From Janthinobacterium sp. (GTDB lineage Bacteria > Pseudomonadota > Gammaproteobacteria > Burkholderiales > Burkholderiaceae_D), in NCBI GenBank assembly GCA_003133225.1, contig PKWL01000112.1, forward strand, positions 80,409 to 144,408: 64,000 nucleotides of DNA, written 5' to 3'. Under the pieces are notes generated by a model, which worked only from the letters and a program-made list of their open reading frames with translations, made no database searches and had not been told where the DNA came from. The translations under genes were made by a program, and so were the position numbers. The first letter of the stretch is position 1; each line of letters opens with the position of its first letter. This document shows positions 7,812-15,521 of the stretch, one piece after another.

Positions 7812-8189
7812 ATGAGAAAATTGCTTACATCCGCCCTCGCAACTTTCGCCCTGCTCTCTGGCTGCGCTACTGCGCCGGGCACGCTGCAGACCCCGGCCCA
7901 GATCGCTGCCAACTTCTGCCCTTCAGCGCAGATCGCGCTGACCTCGATGCAGGGGCTCGTCGGAGTCAGCGCGTCCACAACGGAGAATTTGGCAAACGCG
8001 GCCAGGGACATCACCGTCGTCTGTGCAATGGGGGCCACTGTGCAGTCCACCGACCTGAAGACGCTGGCACTGAACGCACTGCCTGTCCTCGCCACCATCG
8101 TCAAGGCATCGACCCTTGCCGTGGATGCGCAGAACCCGATCCTGCTCGACATCGGCCTCGCCCAGATCGCCATCGGGATTCTGCCGTGA
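7812..8189 (+). CDS. Phage lipoprotein, possible outer-membrane spanin subunit
   Basis: A 125-aa protein with a type II signal peptide: basic MRKLL, a hydrophobic core, and the lipobox LLSGC, so Cys19 would be lipidated. The rest is Ala/Leu/Thr-rich and helical. Phage lipoproteins in lysis cassettes are usually o-spanins. This one is longer than the typical 60-90 residues and less proline-rich, so the role is open. It overlaps the next gene through GTGA at 8186-8189. Confidence 0.6.
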   Translation: MRKLLTSALATFALLSGCATAPGTLQTPAQIAANFCPSAQIALTSMQGLVGVSASTTENLANAARDITVVCAMGATVQSTDLKTLALNALPVLATIVKASTLAVDAQNPILLDIGLAQIAIGILP

Positions 8190-8617
8190 GCAAGTTCATT
8201 GGCGAGCTGATCGTCAAACTCGTTGCCGACGACGAGGCCGGACTGTGGGAACTGCAACAGCCATTCAGTTACCAGTCGGACGTGGCGGGCAGGACGTTCA
8301 CATTGCCGGCCGGGTTTCGTACTGACTTTTGCAGCGTGCCGCGCGTCGTCGGCGTGTACGACATGCTGGGCGACCGGGCGCGCAAATCCGGCGCCCATCA
8401 CGACGGGCTGTATGTCAGCCATGAAGTGCCGCGCGAGATGGCCGATCAGGTGCTGCGGGAAATGCTACTGCTCGATGGCGTGGGGCACTTCGAGGCCGAG
8501 GAATTTTTTCTGGCGGTGCGCGTTGGCGGTGGGTCGCACTGGGGACCTGACCCTGTAGCCGCCCTGACAGCAACCGGGGCGATGACTTTGGCCTCGCATT
8601 TAGCTGGCGGCGGTTGA
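8186..8617 (+). CDS. DUF1353 family phage protein
   Basis: A 143-aa protein starting at GTG 8186, in a GTGA overlap with the lipoprotein stop. It shows the DUF1353 signature: a PAGFRTDFCSVPRVV block, then the His/Asp-containing GAHHDGLYVSHEVPREMADQ and a short FFLAVRVGGGSHW end. DUF1353 proteins are common in phages, often near lysis genes; their function is not established. The conserved HHDxLY element suggests a metal- or ligand-binding site, which is inference. Confidence 0.75.
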   Translation: MSKFIGELIVKLVADDEAGLWELQQPFSYQSDVAGRTFTLPAGFRTDFCSVPRVVGVYDMLGDRARKSGAHHDGLYVSHEVPREMADQVLREMLLLDGVGHFEAEEFFLAVRVGGGSHWGPDPVAALTATGAMTLASHLAGGG

Positions 8618-8641
8618 CTGTAACGATCGTAATAGCTCCAG

Positions 8642-8684
8642 TGGGGGTGGGCTACGAGCGGGTCATGTCCCCGCACAACCCCCA
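8642..8684. repeat. Nested hairpin upstream of large tail gene
   Basis: Outer arms TGGGGGT (8642-8648) and ACCCCCA (8678-8684) enclose an inner stem GCGGG (8658-8662) and CCCGC (8670-8674). There is no T-run, so it is not an obvious terminator. It sits in the 124-bp gap before the 873-aa gene and may be a transcript-processing or regulatory structure. Confidence 0.35.
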
Positions 8685-8741
8685 TGAGGTCGCCGCGGTC
8701 GCACTCCTTTCGGCTTAGCGGCGGCCCACTTTAGGAACCTT

Positions 8742-11363
8742 ATGCCCCAAGTCATCACCATCACGGACAAACAGGACAGCACGCTGGTCGCCATGGCCAA
8801 GAGTTTGGCGAGCGCGATGGAGAACGGCACGCGCCCGTTCGGGCGCGCCATCATGACGGACACGGGCCAGATCATCTTCCAGAAACTCGGCTCCAAACTA
8901 ATCCGCGCCCTGGTGTCCGTGTTCGACCAGTGGGACTACGTCGGCGTGGCGATGCCGAACCCGGTGCCGTACCGGGGGGTGTTTCTTGGTACGGCGAACC
9001 ACGGAATGCCGAGCCTGGTTCTAATAAGCCTGACATATACCGGCAATAACATGACAGACCCGGGCGGGATAACGTTTACGTCCACTTTAGGCATATTGGA
9101 CTCTAGCGGAGTACAAATAGGCACTACTGTAGGAACCGTAAGTTTTGTCATCACCACAGGGGCGACGTACCAGCAATGGGCTACTTTTGAGAACTGGCCC
9201 CTCAGCTCCGGTAGTATTCTGGCGCCAGCGTACGGCGGTGTTTTTAGCCTCGGCACCTCCATCCGCAGCGGGCATCCAGGGCTAACGACGATAGGCGGGG
9301 CTTGCACTCCGCACGACGCCTCCAATGGAGCAGAATGGACCGTAGCCAGTGGCACAGTCAATTCAACTCACGATGCGGCGGCCAATGGGTACAGTATCAC
9401 TTCTCTGTCCCCCTCCTATGAGTCGCTTCTGGCCGCCGAGCGGGCAGCAGGCACCGGCGGCGTCTTCAACCTCGTCGTCGCCTCGAACGGGCAGACGCTG
9501 GCGTCCGAAGTGCAGAATACCGATCAATCGACGGGCGCGGTGTCATACGCCACAGGGTCGAATACATGGAGTGGCGACGGTTATGCCGAGATGTTCTACT
9601 GGGACAATAGAGGCGATTTCGCCTACGACCACAATCTCACCTTCAATGTGCCAGAAGACTGCATTTACCCGGTTACGCCGACCCCTCCTCCTTATCCAGG
9701 GGTGGTGTATGTGCCGTCATCGGGGCCTATAACCATCTCTATCATCTCCCAGACAGCAACCCCTGACGGGAGTTTTACCGTCACATACGGGGTCTATGAG
9801 GCGGGGGTCCTCATAGACTCGTGGAACGGCGTGGGGGTTGGGGCGCTTTATGGCATTACCCCATACACTGCTTCATACTCGAACTTATATAACATTATTG
9901 GGGGGTTCACCATCGGCGGTTATGTCACCACAGTGCAGGGGATGGTAACGAGCGGCACTTGCACCCCAGGTGGTGGCCCACTTCAGTACCAGAGTACAGT
10001 TACGCCCGCGCCTGGGTATGCCAATGCTGTCGCTGCTGTCGCCGCAAAATACAACGCCACCGTACTAGCCGCCAATGCGGCCACCGCCGGGCAGACCATC
10101 CAATGGAACGCCGACTGGGCCGCCGCCCAGGTTGTACTGAAAGCGCGCCGCCTCGCGTGGTTCCAGAAAAACTCAACCGCCACGCTCGCGCAACTCGCTG
10201 CGGGCGTTTTGCCGCGAGGGTGGGATTTCTGGCTGCGCGACTCGGCCCCGGAAAGCGCCAACACCTGCCGGCCCATTCTGCCCGGCGTGACGTATAGCGA
10301 CGCGGTGTCGGCCGAGAATATACCCAATGCAGTAGACCCGAGGTTCCCACCTTTCCCTAACTACGTCTACTTAGCCACTGCGATCACGACGACGACGCGC
10401 ACGGTCACATATAACTATACCCCAGCCCCTACCATGGCGCAGCCGAACCCACCGCCAGTATCGGGAACTTTTGTCGGGACAGAAGTAGCCACCAAAAAAA
10501 CCTATACGGGGCTTAAAAACGGGCCTTATAACCTATTTAGCGCAACATGCGAAAACTGGTATGTGGACTCGGGGGAGCCTTTCTCCGGCATGAGGGACGC
10601 TTACAATCTCTACGCGTCAGGCCCAGGCGCCCAGGCGCCGGCGTACTTTGCACTCACGCCAGAGCCGGCCCTGCCGCACCCCATCCTGCAAGACATGGTT
10701 GCCCCCACCGTCCCGCCGGACCCAAACGCATACGGCCTTGGACTAGGTCTTGTATGGAACGGCGCCGATGGTGACTATTATAGCCAGGGCATGAATACCA
10801 CCGATTCTACTTTCATACCCCCTTATTACTCAGTGGCCGACCCGTTCAACGGCGTGCTGCCCCCATACTCCAATACCATGGCCGCCACGGTGCCCGACTT
10901 CGTCACGCAGTACAGAAAAGATGTCAAGCCAGTTTATAAAGTCGGGGCTGGCAACCCGGAGTGGTGCGACTCCACTTTAATCGACGAGATGATCGTCACA
11001 TTGACGCCGTTCTCCGTAGTAAAGGACGGCGTGGTGCTCGGCATGTTTCCCGACCCCGACGGCGCCCAAGGCGCTACCACGCTGGAAGTCTATGGCTCGG
11101 CCCAGTTCAGCTATTCCTACGCGACGGCAGCGCTCACCTTCGTCGTCTGGGCGCCGCTCACCGACGCCGAGGGCAATACCGTCGTCTCGCGCCAGTGCCA
11201 AGTCGCCAATCTGCCCGCCTACAACTGCCTCGTCGAATACGACGGCCTGGCGTGGCCCGACACGATCACCGCTTCCCTCAAGTCACGCGGCGACCGTGCC
11301 AACGGCAATGGCGATCAGGCCATGGCGGCAATCCTGGCCGCGCTCGCTACGCCAACCGCTTAA
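8742..11363 (+). CDS. Large tail or fibre protein, unknown family
   Basis: This 873-aa protein opens with a charged part (MPQVITITDKQDSTLVAMAK) that may dock to the virion. It then becomes Gly/Thr/Tyr/Pro-rich with many short strands, typical of tail fibre or receptor-binding proteins. Proline linkers occur (YPVTPTPPPYPGVVYVP). Residues around 445-530 are helical (NAVAAVAAKYNATVLAANAA). No depolymerase or chaperone motif is visible. Codon use is uneven: two middle stretches carry many ATA, TTA and AAT codons, unlike the GC-rich flanks, which suggests exchange of the host-recognition part. A role in adsorption is inferred. Confidence 0.55.
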   Translation: MPQVITITDKQDSTLVAMAKSLASAMENGTRPFGRAIMTDTGQIIFQKLGSKLIRALVSVFDQWDYVGVAMPNPVPYRGVFLGTANHGMPSLVLISLTYTGNNMTDPGGITFTSTLGILDSSGVQIGTTVGTVSFVITTGATYQQWATFENWPLSSGSILAPAYGGVFSLGTSIRSGHPGLTTIGGACTPHDASNGAEWTVASGTVNSTHDAAANGYSITSLSPSYESLLAAERAAGTGGVFNLVVASNGQTLASEVQNTDQSTGAVSYATGSNTWSGDGYAEMFYWDNRGDFAYDHNLTFNVPEDCIYPVTPTPPPYPGVVYVPSSGPITISIISQTATPDGSFTVTYGVYEAGVLIDSWNGVGVGALYGITPYTASYSNLYNIIGGFTIGGYVTTVQGMVTSGTCTPGGGPLQYQSTVTPAPGYANAVAAVAAKYNATVLAANAATAGQTIQWNADWAAAQVVLKARRLAWFQKNSTATLAQLAAGVLPRGWDFWLRDSAPESANTCRPILPGVTYSDAVSAENIPNAVDPRFPPFPNYVYLATAITTTTRTVTYNYTPAPTMAQPNPPPVSGTFVGTEVATKKTYTGLKNGPYNLFSATCENWYVDSGEPFSGMRDAYNLYASGPGAQAPAYFALTPEPALPHPILQDMVAPTVPPDPNAYGLGLGLVWNGADGDYYSQGMNTTDSTFIPPYYSVADPFNGVLPPYSNTMAATVPDFVTQYRKDVKPVYKVGAGNPEWCDSTLIDEMIVTLTPFSVVKDGVVLGMFPDPDGAQGATTLEVYGSAQFSYSYATAALTFVVWAPLTDAEGNTVVSRQCQVANLPAYNCLVEYDGLAWPDTITASLKSRGDRANGNGDQAMAAILAALATPTA

Positions 11364-11382
11364 CGCTATAAATCGTCGTGGT

Positions 11383-11414
11383 TCTATGTTAGACTGACGC
11401 CAGTCTAAGTTAGA
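11383..11414 (+). promoter_or_regulatory. Palindromic element with two TCTAWGTTAGA copies
   Basis: TCTATGTTAGA (11383-11393) and TCTAAGTTAGA (11404-11414) flank a perfect 8-bp stem, TTAGACTG and CAGTCTAA, with a 4-nt loop (11389-11408). The gene at 11423 begins eight bases later. The second copy is identical to 18352-18362, just upstream of another late gene block. A phage promoter or control site is likely. Confidence 0.5.
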
Positions 11415-11422
11415 GAGAAATC

Positions 11423-12619
11423 ATGGGCTATACCGAGATCACCGCCGTCAAAGGCATGCGCAACGATGTAGGCCCCGAGCGTTTCGCGCTCGGCGACCTG
11501 CTGTACGCGCGTAATGTCGACATCGACGAGTCCGGCAAGATCGACCGGCGCCAAGGCACCAGCGTCCTCTTCGCAGGTGCGGCGCACTCGGTCTGGACCG
11601 ACGGCACCCAAGGTTTCTTCGTGCAGGGCGGCTCGCTCAAACAATTTCAGCAGGATGGCTCGACCCTCGCGCTCAGCCCCGTCGCGGGCGCACGGGTCTG
11701 CTACGCATCCATCAACGAGTCCGTATTCTGGTCGGACAACATCGCCTCCGGCATCGTGGCCAACAACGCCAGCCACCAGTGGGGCATCACGCCGCCGGGT
11801 CCAATCACTCCGCAGTCCGGCCTCGGCGCCCTGCCACCCGGCACGTATCTCTGCACCATGACCTTCGCCGATCATAACGGCAAAGAGTCGGGCGCTCCGA
11901 GGTCAAGCTCGACCATGACCGAGGGCTCCCTCATTTTCACGAACCTGCCGGTTTCCCCTGATCCGCGCGTCGCCCTCAAAAACATCTATGTCAGCGCGGT
12001 CGACGGCGAGTTGCCGATGCTGACGGCTATCATCGAAAACTCGGTAACGTCCCTGACCATCACGGACCTGCCCGAGCAGACGCTCCCCGTGCGCACCATG
12101 TTCATGGGACCGCCACCGCCGGGCCAGATCGTCGGCTATTTCAATGGCCGCGCTTACATCGCCACCGGCCCGTTCCTGTTCTACAGCCAGCCGTACGAAT
12201 ACGAGCTGTTCGACCTGCGCACCGGCTTTCTGGCATTCGACTCGGATGTGCAGACCTTCTGCGCCATGCAGGACGGCATCTTCGTCGGCACGACGGCCAA
12301 GACTGTATTCCTTGACGGCACCGGGCCTGAGAGCTTCATCTCCAAGCCCGCCTCGCCCTACGGCACCGTCATGGGCACTGAGGTCAAAGTCTCGGGCGAC
12401 GCCGTGGGCGCTGGTGTTGACGGCGTCGGCGACGGCCAGGGCATCGCGGGCACCATGTATTTCTGGATGTCACGCCGGGGGCTCGTCCTCGGCGCCGACG
12501 GCGGCCTAGTGAAAGACCTGACCGCCAAACATTTCGTTCCCCCCGTTTCCACCAGTGGGGCCGCACTTCTCAAGTGGCGCACCGGCACTCCGCAGTATGT
12601 AGTCTCACTTTCCAAATAA
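11423..12619 (+). CDS. Tail protein, possible beta-propeller nozzle or stabilisation protein
   Basis: A 398-aa protein with an opening typical of podovirus tail nozzle or head-tail stabilisation proteins: a YTEITAVKGMRNDVGPERF start, then LYARNVDIDESGKIDRRQG. Repeated strand-turn units follow (SVWTDGTQGFFVQGG, VCYASINESVFWSDN, GRAYIATGPFLFYSQPYEYE), each about 40-50 residues and compatible with a beta-propeller. Known members (T7 gp12, P22 gp10) form the tail tube below the adaptor. This assignment is by pattern only. Confidence 0.5.
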   Translation: MGYTEITAVKGMRNDVGPERFALGDLLYARNVDIDESGKIDRRQGTSVLFAGAAHSVWTDGTQGFFVQGGSLKQFQQDGSTLALSPVAGARVCYASINESVFWSDNIASGIVANNASHQWGITPPGPITPQSGLGALPPGTYLCTMTFADHNGKESGAPRSSSTMTEGSLIFTNLPVSPDPRVALKNIYVSAVDGELPMLTAIIENSVTSLTITDLPEQTLPVRTMFMGPPPPGQIVGYFNGRAYIATGPFLFYSQPYEYELFDLRTGFLAFDSDVQTFCAMQDGIFVGTTAKTVFLDGTGPESFISKPASPYGTVMGTEVKVSGDAVGAGVDGVGDGQGIAGTMYFWMSRRGLVLGADGGLVKDLTAKHFVPPVSTSGAALLKWRTGTPQYVVSLSK

Positions 12620-12631
12620 AAGGTACTCACT

Positions 12632-13075
12632 ATGGCCGCACGTCTTTCCACTGGTCTCGTCAATGCTCTGATGGCATCCAGCAACTTCAAGACCACTTTC
12701 GCTCTTGGTTTCATCGACATTTACAGTGGCGCCCAGCCGGCGCTGCCCGACAACGCGCCAAACGGTACGCTGCTCTGCACTCTGTACTCGGATGGTGTTG
12801 CTACCGGCCTGTCGTGGGCCTCAGCAGCTTCCGGCGGCGTCCTGTCCATGCTCTCGACCCAAACATGGTCGACCACGGTCGCGGCCGCCGGTACTGCCGG
12901 CTGGTTCCGGCTGCGCGCGGCAGGCGACTCGGGGCTCTTGGCGTCAAGCACCGCTGCCCGCTTCGACGGCGCGATTGCCACCTCCGGCGCGGAGATGAAC
13001 CTCGGCTCCTTGGCTCTTTTGACGGGCGCGCCGTTCGTGATCGCCGCCGCCGCGTTTTCCCTGCCGCAACAGTAA
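12632..13075 (+). CDS. Small tail fibre-like protein
   Basis: This 147-aa protein follows the same plan as the one at 4305. A short helix starts it (MAARLSTGLVNALMASSNFK), then comes a strand with FIDIYSGAQP. A middle TAGWFRLRAAGDSG and a C-terminal EMNLGSLALLTGAPFVI complete it. It is the first of three consecutive small fibre-like genes (12632, 13088, 13500) that probably form a tail-tip or receptor-binding complex. The exact role is unknown. Confidence 0.55.
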   Translation: MAARLSTGLVNALMASSNFKTTFALGFIDIYSGAQPALPDNAPNGTLLCTLYSDGVATGLSWASAASGGVLSMLSTQTWSTTVAAAGTAGWFRLRAAGDSGLLASSTAARFDGAIATSGAEMNLGSLALLTGAPFVIAAAAFSLPQQ

Positions 13076-13087
13076 TAGGAGAAAGCC

Positions 13088-13498
13088 ATGACGCTTAAAA
13101 TTCCGACCGCCGCGCAAGGCTCGTTGCTCAAGGACATGCTGGGCGTCACCGTGCCCGCCAACCTGACGCTCAAACTCTTCACCAACAACATCACCCCATC
13201 TGCTTCGGACGTTGTCGCCACCTACACCGAGTTCACGGCGATCATGGGCTACGTGGCCAAGACCCTGACCAAGACCTCGTTCACCGAAGCGGATGTGTCC
13301 GGCACTGCCACGGCGGCCTACGCGGCGCAGACCTGGACCTTCACGGCGGGCGGCCCGGTCACGGTCTACGGCTACTATGTAGTCGGCGCCGACGCGCTCC
13401 TGCGCTGGGCCGAGCTGTTCGCCACGCCTTTAACGGTCACGAATGCAGGCGACGCAATCACCGTGACGCCGCAACTCACCTTCGTATCGGCGTTCTAA
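13088..13498 (+). CDS. Small tail fibre-like protein
   Basis: A 136-aa protein with a GGAGAAA site. It starts MTLKIPTAAQGSLLKDMLG and continues LTLKLFTNNITPSASD, the LF-N shape seen in small phage virion proteins that begin with a helix and then a beta-sandwich. A YGYYVVGADALLRWAE strand lies near the C-terminus. It ends one base before the GTG start of the next gene. Structural role likely; receptor or anchor function unknown. Confidence 0.55.
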   Translation: MTLKIPTAAQGSLLKDMLGVTVPANLTLKLFTNNITPSASDVVATYTEFTAIMGYVAKTLTKTSFTEADVSGTATAAYAAQTWTFTAGGPVTVYGYYVVGADALLRWAELFATPLTVTNAGDAITVTPQLTFVSAF

Positions 13499-13499
13499 A

Positions 13500-14282
13500 G
13501 TGGCCTTCGCGCTGGCGCCGTACGGGGCGAGTTTAATAGCCCAGAGCCTGTGGGGGTCCGCCGCCGGCTACTACCTCCAATACCTTTACCTCAACGCGGG
13601 GGCAAGTGGGGATTTCCCCCTTGTGGGATACTGGGGGTCTCCGGCTGGCGGGGTCGTCTCACTTAGTTCGAGTCCTGCGCTTACGGCGGGAGCTAACGGC
13701 GTGACTATCACCGCCGTCACCCTTGTGGGCAACGGTGCCAATGTGTACGCTACACTCACGGCCGGCATTGCAGGGTCCGGCGCCGACGTCATTCTTGATT
13801 CGCTGACGATTAGTGCCGTCTCGGCGATTCTGAACCTCACGCTCAAGTGCCAACTCCAGGCGGGCAATGCTAAACTGAACATGGCCCTGCGCCAAGCCAT
13901 CTGCACCGCGCTCACCAGCGCCACCGCCGTCAACTTCCTAACTACAACGGCCAACACGACGATCAGTTTTTACAGTGGCTCGCCGCCGGCCGACTGCGAT
14001 GCGGCAGTAACGGGCACGCTTCTCGCCTCGAAGACGATCTCGCAGACCTCGTTCAATAGCAACGCTGCCCCTACGGCCAACATGCTGCACTTGACGTCGG
14101 CAACATCCATTACGCCCGTTGCCACCGGCACCATCGGCTACATGCGCATGGTCGCCGCCAATGGCTGCGCCTTCCAGACAGCGTCCATCGGTGTGTCCAC
14201 GGGCGATGTGCGCGTAACCACTATGTCGCTGGTGAGCGGCACGGCGTTCACGCTCAACGACTTAGACATCATGGCGGGATAA
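13500..14282 (+). CDS. Tail fibre-like protein, two-part
   Basis: A 260-aa protein that starts at GTG 13500, one base after the previous stop. The first 110 residues are strand-rich with large Gly/Ser content. The second half (LNMALRQAICTALTSATAVNF, then ISFYSGSPPADCDAAVTGTL and TGTIGYMRMVAANG) is a copy of the small fibre-like design seen at 4305 and 12632. It therefore looks like a fusion of an extra N-terminal domain to a small fibre unit. Bases 13500-13720 use rarer A/T-ending codons than the second half. Confidence 0.55.
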   Translation: MAFALAPYGASLIAQSLWGSAAGYYLQYLYLNAGASGDFPLVGYWGSPAGGVVSLSSSPALTAGANGVTITAVTLVGNGANVYATLTAGIAGSGADVILDSLTISAVSAILNLTLKCQLQAGNAKLNMALRQAICTALTSATAVNFLTTTANTTISFYSGSPPADCDAAVTGTLLASKTISQTSFNSNAAPTANMLHLTSATSITPVATGTIGYMRMVAANGCAFQTASIGVSTGDVRVTTMSLVSGTAFTLNDLDIMAG

Positions 14283-14285
14283 CTT

Positions 14286-15512
14286 ATGCCGACGCAAACG
14301 AGCATGGTAGCTTCCGGCGGGGCCAACGGCAGCGGGGCCGCAGGGTCTTTCAGCGCCCGCTCCCTCGTCGTCACGAGTGGCGGGGGGATTGGTGGCGGGG
14401 CGGCGATATGTGTTAAGACCAAACCGCAGATCGCCGTAAAAATGACCGTCATGAAGGCGGCGCTGTCGATGCCTGTTCCGTTCAACATGATCAACGGGCA
14501 CTTCAAGTCGACCGTCGGTGCTTCGCTCGCCGCTTCGACCGATTCCGTGAAAGCCCAACTCCCGCTGCTGACGGCCACGATCACGGGCCGGATCAACGTC
14601 AACGCGACCATTGGCGCGACGCTCACACTGGCCAAGTCAGCACTGACTGGCGGCATCTACGCCATCACGGCCACGCTGCCGCACGCGCACGCGGCGCTTG
14701 TAGGCCAGCCAGGGTCCGCCGGGGCGGTCAACGCCAAGCTGACCATTGTGCAGGCGAGCGTCGCTGCCAAGGCGGGCATGGTCGGTTCGATCAACGCCGA
14801 CCTGACGGCCATGCGCGCCGCGCTGGTCGGCGCGAACGGCTTGATCGCCACCATCAACGCGCAGCTAACAAAACTGGACGCCGCGGTCATAGCGCACAGC
14901 GGCGCGTCCGCGAGTATCAGGGCCAACCTCACCGCCATCACCGCCGAGCTGAACGCCGGTTTCGGCGCCGTCGGCACAGTCGATGCGCGCCTGCCGACGC
15001 TCAACGCCGCGCTCATGGTGCTGGCCCAGGCCACGGCGCAGCAGCTAGTCATGGTGGTCAACACCCACACCAACGCCGTCTCGACCTACGAGGACTACCC
15101 ATTCAACAGCTTCTGCCTGATCAACGGCGTCTACTACGGCGCCGGGCCAAGCGGCCTATGCGTGCTGGAGGCGGGCGACACCGACATGGGCGCACCAATC
15201 GACGCCGGGTTCTCCTTCGGCCTGCTCGACTTCAAGGAGGGCCGCCAGAAGCACATGTCGGACGCCTACATGACGCTGCGCACGGCGGGCGACCTGACGC
15301 TGCGGGTCACGGTGGACGAGGCGGCGCAGTACGCCCCCGTCAGCCTGACGATGGCAGCGCGGCCCACTGCCGGGTTCATCCAGCGCCGCGTGAATATCCC
15401 CAAGGGGCTGCGCGGCAAGACGTGGCAGTTTGAACTTAACAATGTGGCCGGAGCGGACTTTGACTTCGGCCAGCTCGGCTTGAACGTGGCCGTCAGCCAA
15501 CGCCGTCTATAG
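14286..15512 (+). CDS. Repeat-built tail fibre with globular C-terminus, 21-residue units
   Basis: This 408-aa protein shares design with the fibre at 4783: GSGAA-type motifs near the N-terminus (GGANGSGAAG), then tandem repeats. Here the period is 21 residues, in register at residues 148-252, with units such as INADLTAMRAALVGANGLIA. Residues 253-408 form a distinct folded domain with Tyr, Trp and charged residues (STYEDYPFNSFCLINGVYYG, then DLTLRVTVDEAAQYAPVSL), probably the distal part. The C-terminal domain recalls phage proteins with a GVYYGA-xx-GL core. Receptor contact is inferred. Confidence 0.55.
   Translation: MPTQTSMVASGGANGSGAAGSFSARSLVVTSGGGIGGGAAICVKTKPQIAVKMTVMKAALSMPVPFNMINGHFKSTVGASLAASTDSVKAQLPLLTATITGRINVNATIGATLTLAKSALTGGIYAITATLPHAHAALVGQPGSAGAVNAKLTIVQASVAAKAGMVGSINADLTAMRAALVGANGLIATINAQLTKLDAAVIAHSGASASIRANLTAITAELNAGFGAVGTVDARLPTLNAALMVLAQATAQQLVMVVNTHTNAVSTYEDYPFNSFCLINGVYYGAGPSGLCVLEAGDTDMGAPIDAGFSFGLLDFKEGRQKHMSDAYMTLRTAGDLTLRVTVDEAAQYAPVSLTMAARPTAGFIQRRVNIPKGLRGKTWQFELNNVAGADFDFGQLGLNVAVSQRRL
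14727..15041 (+). repeat. 63-bp tandem coding repeat (5 units)
   Basis: Five 63-bp units encode 21-residue repeats (residues 148-252) of the second fibre. Each opens with a Val/Ile-x-Ala core (VNAKLT, INADLT, INAQLT, IRANLT, VDARLP). DNA identity between units is moderate, so this is an old duplication kept by structural selection. Confidence 0.75.
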
Positions 15513-15521
15513 AGGATCATC

